Of a stretch of 64,000 nucleotides of DNA, positions 44,065 through 54,471 are shown piece after piece. Origin of the DNA: Phenylobacterium sp. J426 (GTDB lineage: Bacteria; Pseudomonadota; Alphaproteobacteria; Caulobacterales; Caulobacteraceae); assembly GCF_024699945.1 (NCBI RefSeq), contig NZ_JAJOMY010000001.1, positions 1-64,000 on the forward strand, given 5' to 3'. The notes under the pieces were generated by a model. It was not told the DNA's origin. It ran no database searches and saw only the letters and a program-made list of their open reading frames with translations. The translations under genes were made by a program, and so were the position numbers. Numbering within the stretch: the first letter of the stretch is position 1; each line of letters opens with the position of its first letter.

Positions 44065-45549
44065 ATGCTTGAGATCACCCGCCGTGCTCTTGTCGGAGCG
44101 CCGCTGGCCGTAGCAGCCTGCGCCAGCGTGCCCGCTGCACCTGCGTCAGGTTCGGCCTGGCCGGACGCGACGGAGACCGCCGCACGCATCCGGGCGGGCG
44201 CGCTCACGCCGCACCATGCGGTATCCACCGCGATCGATCGTGCGCTCCGACTGCAGCCGCAGCTGAACTTCCTGGTCCAGTCGGATTTCGAGCGCGCCCT
44301 GGCCAAGGCCGCCCAGGACCCGACGTCGGGTCCCTTCCCCGGCGTGCCGTTCCTGATCAAGGACCTCGACGACTACGCCGGGCTGCCGACCCGATCCGGC
44401 TCGCGGTCCCAGCTCGCGCTCCCGGCCGCCAGCCGTCAGGGTGCGTTGGTGGACGCATTCGTGCAGCGCGCGGGCGTGGTGGTCGTCGGCAAGTCGTCGA
44501 CGCCGGAATACGGCTTCCTGCCCACCACCGAGCCGGCGGCCTTCGGCCCGACCCGTAACCCCTGGGACCCGAGCCGTTCCAGCGGCGGCTCCTCGGGCGG
44601 TGCGGCGGCGGCGGTCGCGGCCGGGGTCGTGCCCTTCGCTCACGCCAGCGACGGCGACGGATCGATCCGCATCCCCGCTTCGTGCTGCGGCCTGTTCGGT
44701 CTCAAGCCGTCGCGCGGACGGATGATCGGCTCGCGCGGCGACACGCGGATCAGCGATCTGTCCGTCGACCATGTGCTGACCCGCAGCGTCCGGGACTCGG
44801 CGGCCATGTTCGCCTCGCTCGAGGACAACGGCGAAGGCGCGCAGCATCCGGCCGTCGGCTTCGTCTCGACGCCGATCCGCCGCAAGCTGAGGATCGGCCT
44901 GGTGATGCAGGGCATGGCGGGACACGCGCCCTCGCCCGAGGTTCGCACCGCCACCCTGGCCACCGTCGCCTTGCTGGAGACGATCGGCCACACCGTCGTC
45001 GAGACGCGCTGGCCCACGGGGCCGGAGTTTATCGACGACTTCCTGCTCCTATGGGCGTCCGGCGCGGCCCAGCTGGCGGACGCGGTTGGCAAGGCGGCCG
45101 GTCGGCGTCCGGATGCGACGATGCTGGAGCCGTTCAGCCTGGGCATGGCCGAGATGTTCCGGAAGGCGCCGCCGGGCGCGCTGGATGCGGCCCTTCAGCG
45201 GCTGCATGCCGCCGCCATGGCCTACGATCCCTGGTTCGTCAGCAACCAGTTCGACGTCATCCTGTCGCCCGTTCTGGCGGCTCCGCCGCCGCCGCTGGGC
45301 TTCCTCGGACCCGACGTCGCGTTCGACGCCCTGGTGGCGCGGCTGACGGAATACGTGGGCTACACGACCTACCACAACGTCGTGGGGGCGCCGGCGATGA
45401 GCGTGCCGCTCAACTGGACACCCTCCGGCCTGCCCGTGGGCAGCCAATTCGCGGCCCGGGTCGGCCACGAAGCTCTGCTCTTCCAGCTCGCCTACCAGCT
45501 CGAGGCGGCCCGGCCCTGGGCGGGCCGCACGCCACCGGTGCACGCCTAG
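44065..45549 (+). CDS. Amidase-signature family hydrolase, exported lipoprotein
   Basis: Intact 494-residue amidase-signature enzyme. The triad is Lys99 (FLIKDLDD), cis-Ser176 (GGSSGG) and nucleophile Ser200 (DGSIRIP). The N-terminus [15 protein letters not shown] has a twin Arg and a lipobox ending at Cys19, so export by Tat and lipidation are likely. The family hydrolyses amides, including aromatic and aryl-alkyl amides. It is convergent with the acyl-CoA dehydrogenase gene: both stops lie in CTAG (45546-45549). Confidence 0.9.
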   Translation: MLEITRRALVGAPLAVAACASVPAAPASGSAWPDATETAARIRAGALTPHHAVSTAIDRALRLQPQLNFLVQSDFERALAKAAQDPTSGPFPGVPFLIKDLDDYAGLPTRSGSRSQLALPAASRQGALVDAFVQRAGVVVVGKSSTPEYGFLPTTEPAAFGPTRNPWDPSRSSGGSSGGAAAAVAAGVVPFAHASDGDGSIRIPASCCGLFGLKPSRGRMIGSRGDTRISDLSVDHVLTRSVRDSAAMFASLEDNGEGAQHPAVGFVSTPIRRKLRIGLVMQGMAGHAPSPEVRTATLATVALLETIGHTVVETRWPTGPEFIDDFLLLWASGAAQLADAVGKAAGRRPDATMLEPFSLGMAEMFRKAPPGALDAALQRLHAAAMAYDPWFVSNQFDVILSPVLAAPPPPLGFLGPDVAFDALVARLTEYVGYTTYHNVVGAPAMSVPLNWTPSGLPVGSQFAARVGHEALLFQLAYQLEAARPWAGRTPPVHA

Positions 45550-46619
45550 GCCGCCAGCCCCTGAAGTTGGGCGGCGATCGCGCGGACGCGTTCGGGTCCG
45601 CCGAGCAACTGGCGGTTCAGCCCGATGCGCTTGAACCAGTAGTGCAGGCCCAGGAGATCGGTGATGCCGATGCCGCCGTGCACCTCGGTCGCGGTTCGCG
45701 CCACGAAGCGTCCGATCTCGCTGGTGTGGGCCTTTGCGTGAGCGGCCATCAGCGACGCCTCGTCCGGTGCGTGATCGAAGGCGTAGGCGGCGTACCAGAC
45801 CAGCGCGCGGGTCGGCTCGATCTCAGCCGCCATCTCCGCGCAAAGGTGCTTCACGGCCTGGAACGAGCCGATCACCCGCCCGAACTGCCGCCTTTCCCTG
45901 GCGTAGGCCACGGCCTTCTCGAGCATCGCCTCGCAGGCTCCGAGCGTGTCGGCGGCGATCATCGTCCAGGCCGCGTCGCGCAGGCGCTCCAGCGCCCGGT
46001 TCGAAGCGAGCGGCTCGGCGGGCGTGTCGCGGAAGATGATCTCGGTCACGCGGCGTGTCGCATCGATCGTGGACATCGGCTCCACCGCCTCGGCCTGCTG
46101 CGCCAGGTGCAATCCGCCCGCCCGGTCGGCGACGATCAGCAAGTCGGCGCCGGCGGCGCCGATCGCGAACAGGGTCCGGCCGTTCAGCCGGCCGCCCTCG
46201 GCGGCGACGCCTGCGCCGTCGCGGGCGCCGGCCACGGGCTCGTGGATGGCGACGCCGGCCGTCACCGCGCCCGCCGCCAGCCGCGGCAGCCAGCGCGCCT
46301 GCTGCTCGCGCGACCCCGCCGCCATCAAGGCGAGCGGCGCCAGCACGGCGGAGCCGAGGAACGGCGTCGGCGCCACGGCGCGCCCCAGCGCCTGGGCCGC
46401 CAAGGCCGCCTCGACGAGCCCAAGACCCAGCCCCCCATGCTCTTCGGGGATCAGCAGTCCCGGCAGGCCGAGCTCGATCAGGCCGGCCCAGATGTCCGGC
46501 GCCGAGCGCTCGCCCTCATCGGCGAAGCGGCGCACCCGATCCAGCGGCGCCAGTTCCGCCAAGGCCTTCGTCAGGCTGTCCTGCAGCAGGACCTGGTCCT
46601 CCGAGAGTGCGAACCGCAT
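45546..46619 (-). CDS. Acyl-CoA dehydrogenase, small subunit type
   Basis: Intact 357-residue acyl-CoA dehydrogenase. LIELGLPGLLIPEEHGGLGL starts the family; VHGGIGITDLLGLHYWFKRI is the C-terminal FAD-contact block. It is short and poorly conserved in the middle, like the partner subunits of heteromeric (alpha2beta2) dehydrogenases known from steroid side-chain degradation. Its ATG follows the stop of the larger dehydrogenase directly (TGAATG), so the two are co-translated and probably form one enzyme. It introduces a double bond into an acyl-CoA; the substrate is unknown. Confidence 0.88.
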   Translation of the reverse strand: MRFALSEDQVLLQDSLTKALAELAPLDRVRRFADEGERSAPDIWAGLIELGLPGLLIPEEHGGLGLGLVEAALAAQALGRAVAPTPFLGSAVLAPLALMAAGSREQQARWLPRLAAGAVTAGVAIHEPVAGARDGAGVAAEGGRLNGRTLFAIGAAGADLLIVADRAGGLHLAQQAEAVEPMSTIDATRRVTEIIFRDTPAEPLASNRALERLRDAAWTMIAADTLGACEAMLEKAVAYARERRQFGRVIGSFQAVKHLCAEMAAEIEPTRALVWYAAYAFDHAPDEASLMAAHAKAHTSEIGRFVARTATEVHGGIGITDLLGLHYWFKRIGLNRQLLGGPERVRAIAAQLQGLAA

Positions 46620-47786
46620 TCAGCCCTCCACCGTCTTCGGCTCGCGCGGCAGGCCCAGGCCCCGCTCGGCGATGATGTTCTTTTGGATCTGCGCGGTGCC
46701 GCCGCCGATGATCAGCCCGAGGTCGAACATGTAGTTCCACTGCCAGCGGCCGCCGGCGCGCAGGTGCGGGCCGTCGTGGTAGAGCACGCCGAGCTCCCCC
46801 AGGGCGTCGATGGCCAGGGCTGCGATCTGGTGGTTCAGTTCGCAGCCCTGCAGCTTGACGATCAGCCGCGCGAGCCCGGCCGTCTCGTCGGTCATCACGC
46901 GCAGGCCGTTGAACTTCATGGACAGCACGCGGGCCTGAAGCTGCATCAGACGATCCCGCAAGGCCGGATCATCGATGAGCCGCTGGCCGTCGACGGTCTC
47001 GGTCCTCATCAGCTCGATCAGTGCGGCCAGCCGCGCCTCGGTGGCGTTGGGGTCCCCCAACATGCCGCGTTCATGCTTCAGCGTCGTGTTGGCCACGATC
47101 CAGCCGCGGCCACGCCCGCCGACCACATTCGCCTGCGGCACCCGCACGTCGGTGAAGAACACCTCGTTGAACTCTGCCCCGCCGGTCATGGTCTTCAGCG
47201 GCCGGACCTCGATGCCCGGCGTATCCATCGGGATCAGGACATAGGAAATGCCCTCGTGCTTGGGCTTCTCAGGCTCGGTGCGGACCAGGCAGAACATCAT
47301 GTCCGCGAGGTGCGCCGTGGACGTCCAGATCTTGCTGCCCGTGATGACGAAGTCGGCGCCGTCCTCGACCGCCCGGGTCTGCAGCGCCGCGAGGTCCGAG
47401 CCCGCCCCCGGTTCGGAATAGCCCTGGCACCAGACCACCTCGCCCCGCAGGGTCGGGCCGATCCAGCGGGTCTTCTGCTCCTCGGAGCCAACCTCCAGCA
47501 GCGTCGGCGCCAGCATGGAGACGCCCTGGTTGGCGATCCCCGGGGGGGCGCCCGCGGCGATGAACGCCTCGGCGATGATCCGGGTCTTCAGCACGTCCGG
47601 CTCCGCGCCGTAGCCCCCGTAGGCCTTGGGAATGGTGCGGGCCGCGTAACCGTTCTCGATCAGCAACCTCTGCCAGGCCCGAGCGTCCTTCGGCTGACCG
47701 GCCTCATACTCGGAGCGATGCGCCTCGAGGAACGCCCTCACCTCGTCCCGGAACGCTTCCAGTTCCGGCGTCAGCGTCAGGTCCAT
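46620..47786 (-). CDS. Acyl-CoA dehydrogenase, large subunit type
   Basis: Intact 388-residue acyl-CoA dehydrogenase. [40 protein letters not shown] (FAD-binding) and [17 protein letters not shown] are standard blocks. At the C-terminus [20 protein letters not shown] stands where many family members have YEGTSQIQ, so the usual Glu is Gly here. ATG 47786 ([14 protein letters not shown]) follows GGAGGAGACC. The pair with 45546-46619 resembles heteromeric dehydrogenases. Confidence 0.9.
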   Translation of the reverse strand: MDLTLTPELEAFRDEVRAFLEAHRSEYEAGQPKDARAWQRLLIENGYAARTIPKAYGGYGAEPDVLKTRIIAEAFIAAGAPPGIANQGVSMLAPTLLEVGSEEQKTRWIGPTLRGEVVWCQGYSEPGAGSDLAALQTRAVEDGADFVITGSKIWTSTAHLADMMFCLVRTEPEKPKHEGISYVLIPMDTPGIEVRPLKTMTGGAEFNEVFFTDVRVPQANVVGGRGRGWIVANTTLKHERGMLGDPNATEARLAALIELMRTETVDGQRLIDDPALRDRLMQLQARVLSMKFNGLRVMTDETAGLARLIVKLQGCELNHQIAALAIDALGELGVLYHDGPHLRAGGRWQWNYMFDLGLIIGGGTAQIQKNIIAERGLGLPREPKTVEG

Positions 47787-47878
47787 GGTCTCCTCCGTGG
47801 CCCGATCGGAGCCCCATTCTCGACCGCGCGCAACGGCGCCGCGACGTAAGCTATACTCGCGAAAAGTGGAGGACGCCC

Positions 47879-49232
47879 ATGACCCGCCCCTGGCTCGCAC
47901 TCGCGCTGGTCGCTTCGCTCGGCGGCGCCGTGGTCGCCTGTTCCACCAGCTCCGGCTCGACGGACCCGTGGGCGGGCTTCGGCCCGACGCCCGATCTGCC
48001 GGCGCCGCAGAAGAGCCTGCTCCCGACGGTGAAGATCGCCGAGGTGAAGGGTTGGGCCGCGGGCGAGACGCCGACGGCGCCGCCCGGCTTCGTGGTGACC
48101 CGCTTCGCCGACGGCTTCGACCACCCCCGCTGGTTCCTGGTGCTGCCGAACGGCGATGTGCTCGTCGCCGAGTCCTCGTCCGAGGCCAAGCCGCCCAAGG
48201 GCGTGCGCGGCTTCTTCCAGAACCTGCTGATGAAGAAGTCGGGCGGCGCCCAGACGAAGAGCCCGGATCGGGTGATGCTGCTGCGGGATGCGGACGGCGA
48301 CGGCGTGGCCGAGCTGAAGACGGTCTTCGCCCCCAGCATCCGGCGGCCCTTCGGCATGGCCCTGGTGGGGAGCACCCTCTACATCGCCCGCGACGACGGC
48401 GTCGTGCGCTTCGCCTATGCGCCAGGCCAGACCCGCGTGGATGGACCCGGCGAGCGCGTGTTCGACCTGCCGGCCGGCCGCAATCACCACTGGACCAAGA
48501 GCCTGATCGCCAGCCCCGACGGCGCGAAGCTCTACGCCACCGTCGGCTCCAATTCGAACGTCGGCGAGAATGGGATGGACGAGGAGGTCGGGCGTGCGGC
48601 GATCCACGAATACGACATCGCGACGGGCAAGCTGCGCCTGTTCGCCAGCGGGCTGCGCAATCCCAACGGCCTGGCGTGGGAGCCGGTGACCGGCGCGCTC
48701 TGGACCACGGTCAACGAGCGGGACGAGATCGGCAACGACCTGGTCCCCGACTACATGACCGTCGTCCGGGACGGCGGCTTCTACGGCTGGCCCTACAGCT
48801 ACTACGGCGGCCGGGTGGACGAACGGGTCAAGCCGCAGCGGCCGGACCTGGTGGCGACGGCGATCGCCCCGGACTACGCCCTTGGGCCGCATACCGCCTC
48901 GCTCGGGCTGGCCTTCTACACGGCGGCCGCGTTCCCTGCGCCGTACCGGGGCGGCGCCTTCATCGGCCAGCACGGCTCGTGGAACCGCAAGCCGCTGAAC
49001 GGCTATCAGGTCGTGTTCGTCCCCTTCGCCGGGGGGACGGCCGCAGATGCCGCCTCAGGCGTTCCTGACCGGTTTCCTCGACGCCGACGGCAAGGTGCGC
49101 GGGCGTCCGGCGGGCGTGGCCGTGGACGCCCGCGGCGGCCTGCTGGTGGCTGACGACGTGGGCGAGATCGTCTGGCGGGTCGCCCCGGGCGGACCCCCCG
49201 GACCGCCGGCTGCGCCGGTCAGCCCATCTTGA
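47879..49232 (+). CDS. Sorbosone dehydrogenase-type PQQ lipoprotein (one frameshift)
   Basis: Six-bladed beta-propeller of about 450 residues, L-sorbosone/glucose dehydrogenase family (PQQ- and Ca2+-dependent). A lipobox ends at Cys21 (GAVVAC). [48 protein letters not shown] and [19 protein letters not shown] are the family blocks; HHWTK and RNPNGLA contain the PQQ-facing residues. The frame breaks at six G near 49035; the tail [20 protein letters not shown] completes the last blade. Its role is oxidation of a sugar or aldehyde in the periplasm; no cytochrome partner is adjacent. Confidence 0.85.
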
Positions 49233-49271
49233 GACCGGCGGCAGGCCCGAGAACCCGCCGCCGAGCCCAGG

Positions 49272-51825
49272 TCAGCGGTAGCGCCAGGAGACGCCGACGC
49301 CGACCATCCGGGGCGCGCCCGCGATGAAGGTGGGCAGGCCCAGATTGTCGCCGGTGTTGCCGGCGTCGATGATGTAGGCCTCGTCGGTAAGGTTGGTGGC
49401 GAAGGCCTCCACCGTCACCGGCGCGCGGTTCGACGTCCACGCCAGACGCAGGTTCAGCAGGCCGTAGGCCTTCTGGAACTCGTCCCGAACGTTGTCGGCC
49501 ACGAAGGCGTTCGGCGGCTGCTGGAAGATCGCCCGGTCGTTGCTGTTGTCGAAGAACACCTTCGACTGCCAGGTGTAGCTCGGCCGGATCTCGAACTCGC
49601 CGTCGCCCAGCGGGAAGCGGTACGAGGCCGCCAGCGAGAACGAGTGGTCGGGCGACAGGCGGAAGCGGTTGCCGTCATAGGCCCCCGTTTCGAACCGCGC
49701 ATGGCTGTAGGCGTAGGTGGCCAGCAGGTCGAAGTCAGACGTGACTGCAAGGTCGGCCTGGGCCTCCACGCCGTAGGCCTTGGCCTTGCCGGCGTTGGTG
49801 GTGACGAACAGCGTGCCCCGCTGCTCGACGGTCTGGAAGTTGTCGTAGTCGTAGCGGTACGCCGAGGCGTCGAGCCGGAGGCGACGGTTCATGAGCGCCG
49901 CCTTGGCTCCGAGCTCATAGCTGTCGACCGTCTCGGCCTCGACCGCGGCGAAGCGGCCGGCGGTTCCCGGCTGGGCCGGCCCCGACGCCGCCAGAACCTC
50001 GGGCCGGCGGCCACGGGCGTAGGACGCGTAGAGGTTGGCGTCGTCCGACAGCGCGTAGCGACCGACCAGGCGCCAGGTGACGCCGTCATCCTCCAGGTCC
50101 TGCTCGGAAATCTCGCCGTTGTTGGTCGTCGGCTGGAAGGTCAGGCCGAAAAGCGGCAGCTGGCCCGCGGGGATTTGCTGCACGAGCGGGGACTGCAGGG
50201 GCGCCGATGATGGCCTGCGCCTGGGAGAGCCCCTGGGGCGTCCCGCTCGCAGCCAGCTGCGCCGCGCCGATCGCCCCGCCCAGCACGCTGCGCCCGCCGA
50301 CGACGCTGGAGCCGAAGCCGGTGGTCTTCTCATCCCGGGTGAAGCGGATTCCCGCCGACACCTCGAGGCGCTCGGTCACGTCGAAGCTGACGTCGGCGAA
50401 GACGTCGAAGGCGTCGAGGTCCGACGTCGCCAGCGTCTGCTCCACGTGGTTGGCGCGCAGATTGGCGGCGATCGCCGTGGCCTGGGCCGGCGTGAGGATC
50501 AGCCGGTTGCCGCTCTGGGCCGCCACGAGGCCGCGCAGCAGCGCGCCGGTGAAGGCGGTGTTGCCGAACACCGCCGCAGGAGCCGGCGTCGTCGCCGGCA
50601 GGCCGGAGCCGGCCGCGCCCGCGTTCAGCTGCCCCGTGACGGTCGCCAGCGCAATGCGCTCGTCGAACTGGATCGGAGTGCGCTGAGTGTCGTCGGACTT
50701 GAACAGGCCCGCGCCGATGAAGCCGCGCACGCGGCCGCCGGCGTCGTAGTTCAGGCGCAGCTCCTGGCTCAGCTGTTCGCCGTCGCCGTCATTCAGGCCG
50801 GAGAGGATGGGCAGCGAAATCCCGTCGGGGTCGAACACCTCCTCGCTGTGGTACTCGCGGTAGGCGGTGATGGAATTCAGCGTCAGGCTGTCGGTGAGCT
50901 CGAAGCTGGCCAGGCCGGCGACGCCCCAGACCTTGCGGTCGATACCCAGGCTCTTGCCGCCCTGGAAGCCGGCCGGAGCGGCCAGCGCCGCGGCGGACTG
51001 GGGGCGGCGGTCGCTCAGCACGGCGCCGGTCTGCGGGTTCGTCGGCGCGAAGCCGTTCGACTTGAAGGCCGTTCCGGTCGGCTCGTCCTTCTGGAAGTTC
51101 GCGATCACGTCGAGGCTGACGCGCTCGGTGGGCTCCAGCTTCACGCTGGCCCGCACGGCCTTGGTGTCCACGGACTGGAAGGCGTCGCCGCCCAGCGCGT
51201 TGTCGACGTAGCCGTCGCGATAGCGCATCCGGCCCGCGAGGCGGACGGCTGCCTGCTCGCCGAGCGGCACGTTCACCGCCGCCTCGCCCAGCCGGTAGCT
51301 GTAGTCGCCGCCCTCGACCTTGGCGTAGCCGTCGAAGCCGCGAGTCGAGGCCTTGGCCTGGATCAGATTCACCGCGCCGATCAGCGCGCCGCGGCCGAAG
51401 AGCGTCGACTGCGGGCCCTTGGCCACCTCCACCCGCTCGAGGTCGAACAGTTCGACGTAGGAGCCCTGCGCCTTGGAGATCGAGACGCCATCCTGGAACA
51501 CCGAGACGCGGGCCTCGGCGAAGGCGTCGGTGGAATCCGAGGTGATGCCGCGCATCACGAAACCCGGGTTGTTCGGCGATTGGTCCTGGACCTCGAAGCC
51601 AGGCGTGAACAGCGACAGGTCGGCGAAGTCCTGGACGCCAAGCGCCTCCAGGCGCTCGGCGCCGTAGGCCGTCAGTGCGATCGGCACGTCGATGGCCTGT
51701 TGCTGGGTCTTCTGGGCGGTGACCACGATCTCTTCGACCGCGGCCTCCTGCCCTTGGGCGGCGCCGGCGATCGACAGCACGGCGACGCTCGCGGCGGCCA
51801 TCAGCCGCGCACGTGACATGAACAT
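49272..51825 (-). CDS. TonB-dependent outer-membrane receptor (frameshifted)
   Basis: Receptor of about 850 residues. Signal peptide to about residue 26 (AAASVAVLSIAGAAQGQ), TonB-box VEEIVVTAQKTQQQAIDVPI, plug LERVEVAKGPQSTLFGRGAL, and barrel ending MVGVGVSWRYR. The frame breaks once near 50200; both halves fit. ATG 51825 follows GGGGA. The plug reads FGRGALIGAVNLIQAKAS, which differs from the FGKNTxxG of the other two receptors, so it is from another subgroup. Alone on its strand; the substrate is unknown. Confidence 0.86.
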
Positions 51826-51910
51826 GAAAACTATCCCCTACGCTTCATGCGTAAGCGGGGCCGTAAGCCGGATTTGATAAGGAGTCATGACAGCCGCGCG
51901 CGGCGCGGCG

Positions 51911-52591
51911 TCACACGCGTCCTGTGACGGGCAGGAGGGCCCCCGTCACCGCGCCCGCCGCCTCCGACGCCAGGAACAGGATCACGGCCGCCAGATCCTT
52001 CGGCGCCACCCAGGCCGAGACGTCGGCGTCGGGCATGTCTGCGCGGTTGGCCGGCGTGTCGATGATCGAGGGCAGCACGGCGTTGACGGTGACCCCTTCG
52101 GCCTTCAGCTCCTCCGCGAGCGACTGCGTCAGCGCATGCACCCCGGCCTTCGAGGCCGCGTAGGGCCCCATGCCGAACCCGGCCTTCAGCGCCGCGGCCG
52201 AGCCGACGTTGACGATCCGACCCGCGGCGCTGCGCTTCAGGTGCGGTATCGCCGCGCGGCTGGCGTTGGCGGCCGTCAGCACGTTCAGCCGGTAGAGGTC
52301 CGGCCAGGTGTCGTCGGATCCGCCCTCTATCGTCTCCCAGCGGAAACCGCCGGCGATGTTGAGCAGCACGTCGAGGCCGCCCAGTCGGTCGGCCACGGCG
52401 TCCACGGCGGCCCCGGCCTGCGCTGCGTCCGTGAGATCCACGCTGCTCTGCACGAACGCTCCGGACGGACCGGCGAAGTCGGCGGCATAGTCGATGAGCG
52501 CGAGCTGATACGGAAGCTCCGCCGCAGCGTGCGCTACGGCGGAGCCCGGGACGCCGGCGGCGCCCGTAATTGCGATGATGCGGTCGGCCAT
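51911..52591 (-). CDS. Short-chain dehydrogenase/reductase
   Basis: Intact SDR of 226 residues. ITGAAGVPGSAVA is the cofactor loop, LDVLLNIAGGF replaces the NNAG motif, VGSAAAL has the catalytic Ser, and YAASKAG gives Tyr and Lys. Just downstream of the thiolase gene (22 bases), so probably the same operon; a 3-hydroxyacyl-CoA dehydrogenase role feeding the thiolase is plausible but not proven. Confidence 0.85.
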   Translation of the reverse strand: MADRIIAITGAAGVPGSAVAHAAAELPYQLALIDYAADFAGPSGAFVQSSVDLTDAAQAGAAVDAVADRLGGLDVLLNIAGGFRWETIEGGSDDTWPDLYRLNVLTAANASRAAIPHLKRSAAGRIVNVGSAAALKAGFGMGPYAASKAGVHALTQSLAEELKAEGVTVNAVLPSIIDTPANRADMPDADVSAWVAPKDLAAVILFLASEAAGAVTGALLPVTGRV

Positions 52592-52613
52592 GATGGTCGC
52601 CGCTATAGCGCGG

Positions 52614-53786
52614 TCAGAGCGCCTCGACGATGGTGACGTTGGCCATGCCGCCGCCTTCGCACATCGTCTGCAGGCCCCACTTCTTGTTGCGGGCCTTCAG
52701 CGCATAGACGAGCGTGGTCATCAGCTTGGTGCCCGAGGCGCCGAGCGGGTGGCCCAGCGCGATGGCGCCGCCGTTGACGTTCAGGCGGTCGGGGTCGGCG
52801 CCCAGCTTCTGCAGGAAGGCCACCGGCACCGAGGCGAACGCCTCGTTGACCTCGAACAGATCGATGTCGTCGATCGACATGCCCGCCTTCTTCAGCGCGC
52901 GCTCCGTCGCCGGGATGGGCGCCTCCAGCATGATCACCGGGTCGTGGCCCAGCAGCGACAGGTGGTGGATGCGGGCCAGCGGCGTCAGGTTGTGCTCCTT
53001 CAGCGCCTTCTCGGAAACGACCATCACGCCCGATGCGCCGTCGCAGATCTGGCTGGACGTCGCCGCGGTGATCCGGCCGCCCTCGCGCAGCAGCTTCACG
53101 CCCTTCATGCCCTCGAGGCTGACGTCGAAGCGGATACCCTCGTCCGAGTCGTGACGCACCGAGTTGCCCTCGGCGTCCAGTCCGTCGATGGCCAGGATCT
53201 CGTCCTTGAAGGCCCCACCCTGGGTCGCCGCGATGGCGCGCTGATGGGACAGGTAGCCGTACTCGTCCAGCTGGTCCTTCGTCAGGCCGTACTTCTCGGC
53301 GACCATTTCGGCGCCCATGAACTGGCTGAACTGGATGTTGGGGTAGCGTTCTTCCTGGCGAGGGCTCTTCGGGTGGCCGAAGCCTTCCTTGAAGGGCAGA
53401 GACACCGACAGGCCCATCGGCACGCGGGTCATGCTCTCGACGCCGGAGGCGATCACGATGTCCTGGGTGCCGCTCATCACGGCCTGGGCGGCGAAGTGCA
53501 GGGCCTGCTGGGACGAACCGCACTGGCGGTCGACCGACGTGCCCGGCACGCTTTCCGGCAGCTTCGACGCCAGGACCGCGTTACGGGCGATGTTGGTGGA
53601 CTGCTCGCCCACCTGCATCACGCAACCCATCACCACGTCCTCGACGGCGTCGGGCGCCACGCCCGACCGGTCGATCAGCTCGTTCAGGACCACCGCGCCC
53701 AGGTCCGCCGGGTGCCAGCCGCGCACGCGGCCGCCCTTGCGCCCGCCGGCGGTCCGCGTTGCGGCAACGATATAGGCCTCGCCCAT
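52614..53786 (-). CDS. Acetyl-CoA C-acyltransferase (thiolase)
   Basis: Intact 390-residue thiolase. Cys89 in VDRQCGSSQQA is the nucleophile, His346 in ALGHPLGASG and Cys376 in CEGGGMANVTIVEAL complete the active site. VNEAFASVPVAFL contains the conserved Asn. It catalyses the last step of beta-oxidation, cleaving a 3-oxoacyl-CoA. It could serve as the missing 3-oxoadipyl-CoA thiolase of the pca pathway, but its sequence reads as a general thiolase. It lies 84 bases after msrC on the same strand. Confidence 0.93.
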   Translation of the reverse strand: MGEAYIVAATRTAGGRKGGRVRGWHPADLGAVVLNELIDRSGVAPDAVEDVVMGCVMQVGEQSTNIARNAVLASKLPESVPGTSVDRQCGSSQQALHFAAQAVMSGTQDIVIASGVESMTRVPMGLSVSLPFKEGFGHPKSPRQEERYPNIQFSQFMGAEMVAEKYGLTKDQLDEYGYLSHQRAIAATQGGAFKDEILAIDGLDAEGNSVRHDSDEGIRFDVSLEGMKGVKLLREGGRITAATSSQICDGASGVMVVSEKALKEHNLTPLARIHHLSLLGHDPVIMLEAPIPATERALKKAGMSIDDIDLFEVNEAFASVPVAFLQKLGADPDRLNVNGGAIALGHPLGASGTKLMTTLVYALKARNKKWGLQTMCEGGGMANVTIVEAL

Positions 53787-53870
53787 CTCAACAGCTCCGT
53801 TCGTTCAGGTGCGCCTTCGACAAACTGGCGCGTCGAAACAGATGTATGAGGGCGACGCAGCGTAAGACAA

Positions 53871-54372
53871 TCACCCCCGCGCGAACGTCTCGCGAAGTAT
53901 CCTCTCGAGCCACTCCCGATCGGTCTCGTCGAAGGCGGCCGGCCGCTCGGAATCGACATCGAACACGGCGAGCAGCGCGCCCCCTGGCGTCGAACACCGG
54001 GACCACGATTTCGCTGGCCGAGCGGCTGTCGCAGGCGATGTGGCCCGGAAACGCGTGTACGTCGGGCACCAGTTGGGTCTCGCCCGTCGCCGCAGCGGTT
54101 CCGCAGACGCCGCGCCCGAAGGCGATGCGCAGGCAGCCCAGCGTGCCCTGGTAGGGCCCCACCACCAGTTCGTCGCCCTTGGCCGGATCCACCACGTAGA
54201 AGCCGGTCCAGAAGTAGTCGTCGAAGCTGTTGGCCAGCATCGAGGCCACGGTGGCCATGCGGGCGGTCAGGTTCGGCTCTCCGTCCAGGACCGAGGCGAT
54301 CTCCTCGGCGGCGGCGGCGTAGCGCGCGGCCTTGGCGGCCGGCAGCGCGAGGTCGTTGAAGGCTTCGGCCAT
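53871..54372 (-). CDS. msrC: Free methionine-R-sulfoxide reductase (GAF type; one frameshift)
   Basis: GAF-domain enzyme of about 167 residues that reduces free methionine-R-sulfoxide. The three catalytic cysteines are Cys80 (LGCLRI), Cys90 (GVCGTA) and Cys114 (HIACDSRS), spaced 10 and 24 residues apart exactly as in E. coli YebR. WTGFYVVDPAKGDELVVGP is the GAF start. The frame breaks at five G (about 53990, minus strand) where six are needed, and the tail DREWLERILRETFARG ends at TGA 53871. Confidence 0.9.
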
Positions 54373-54471
54373 GGCCCCGCATGTAGCGATGCCCGGCCGC
54401 TGGACAAAGCCCCTGCGGCGGCTTTCTCTGCGCCCCTTGTTCAGCTCCGGCTTCCTTGGGGGACTTCCTAC

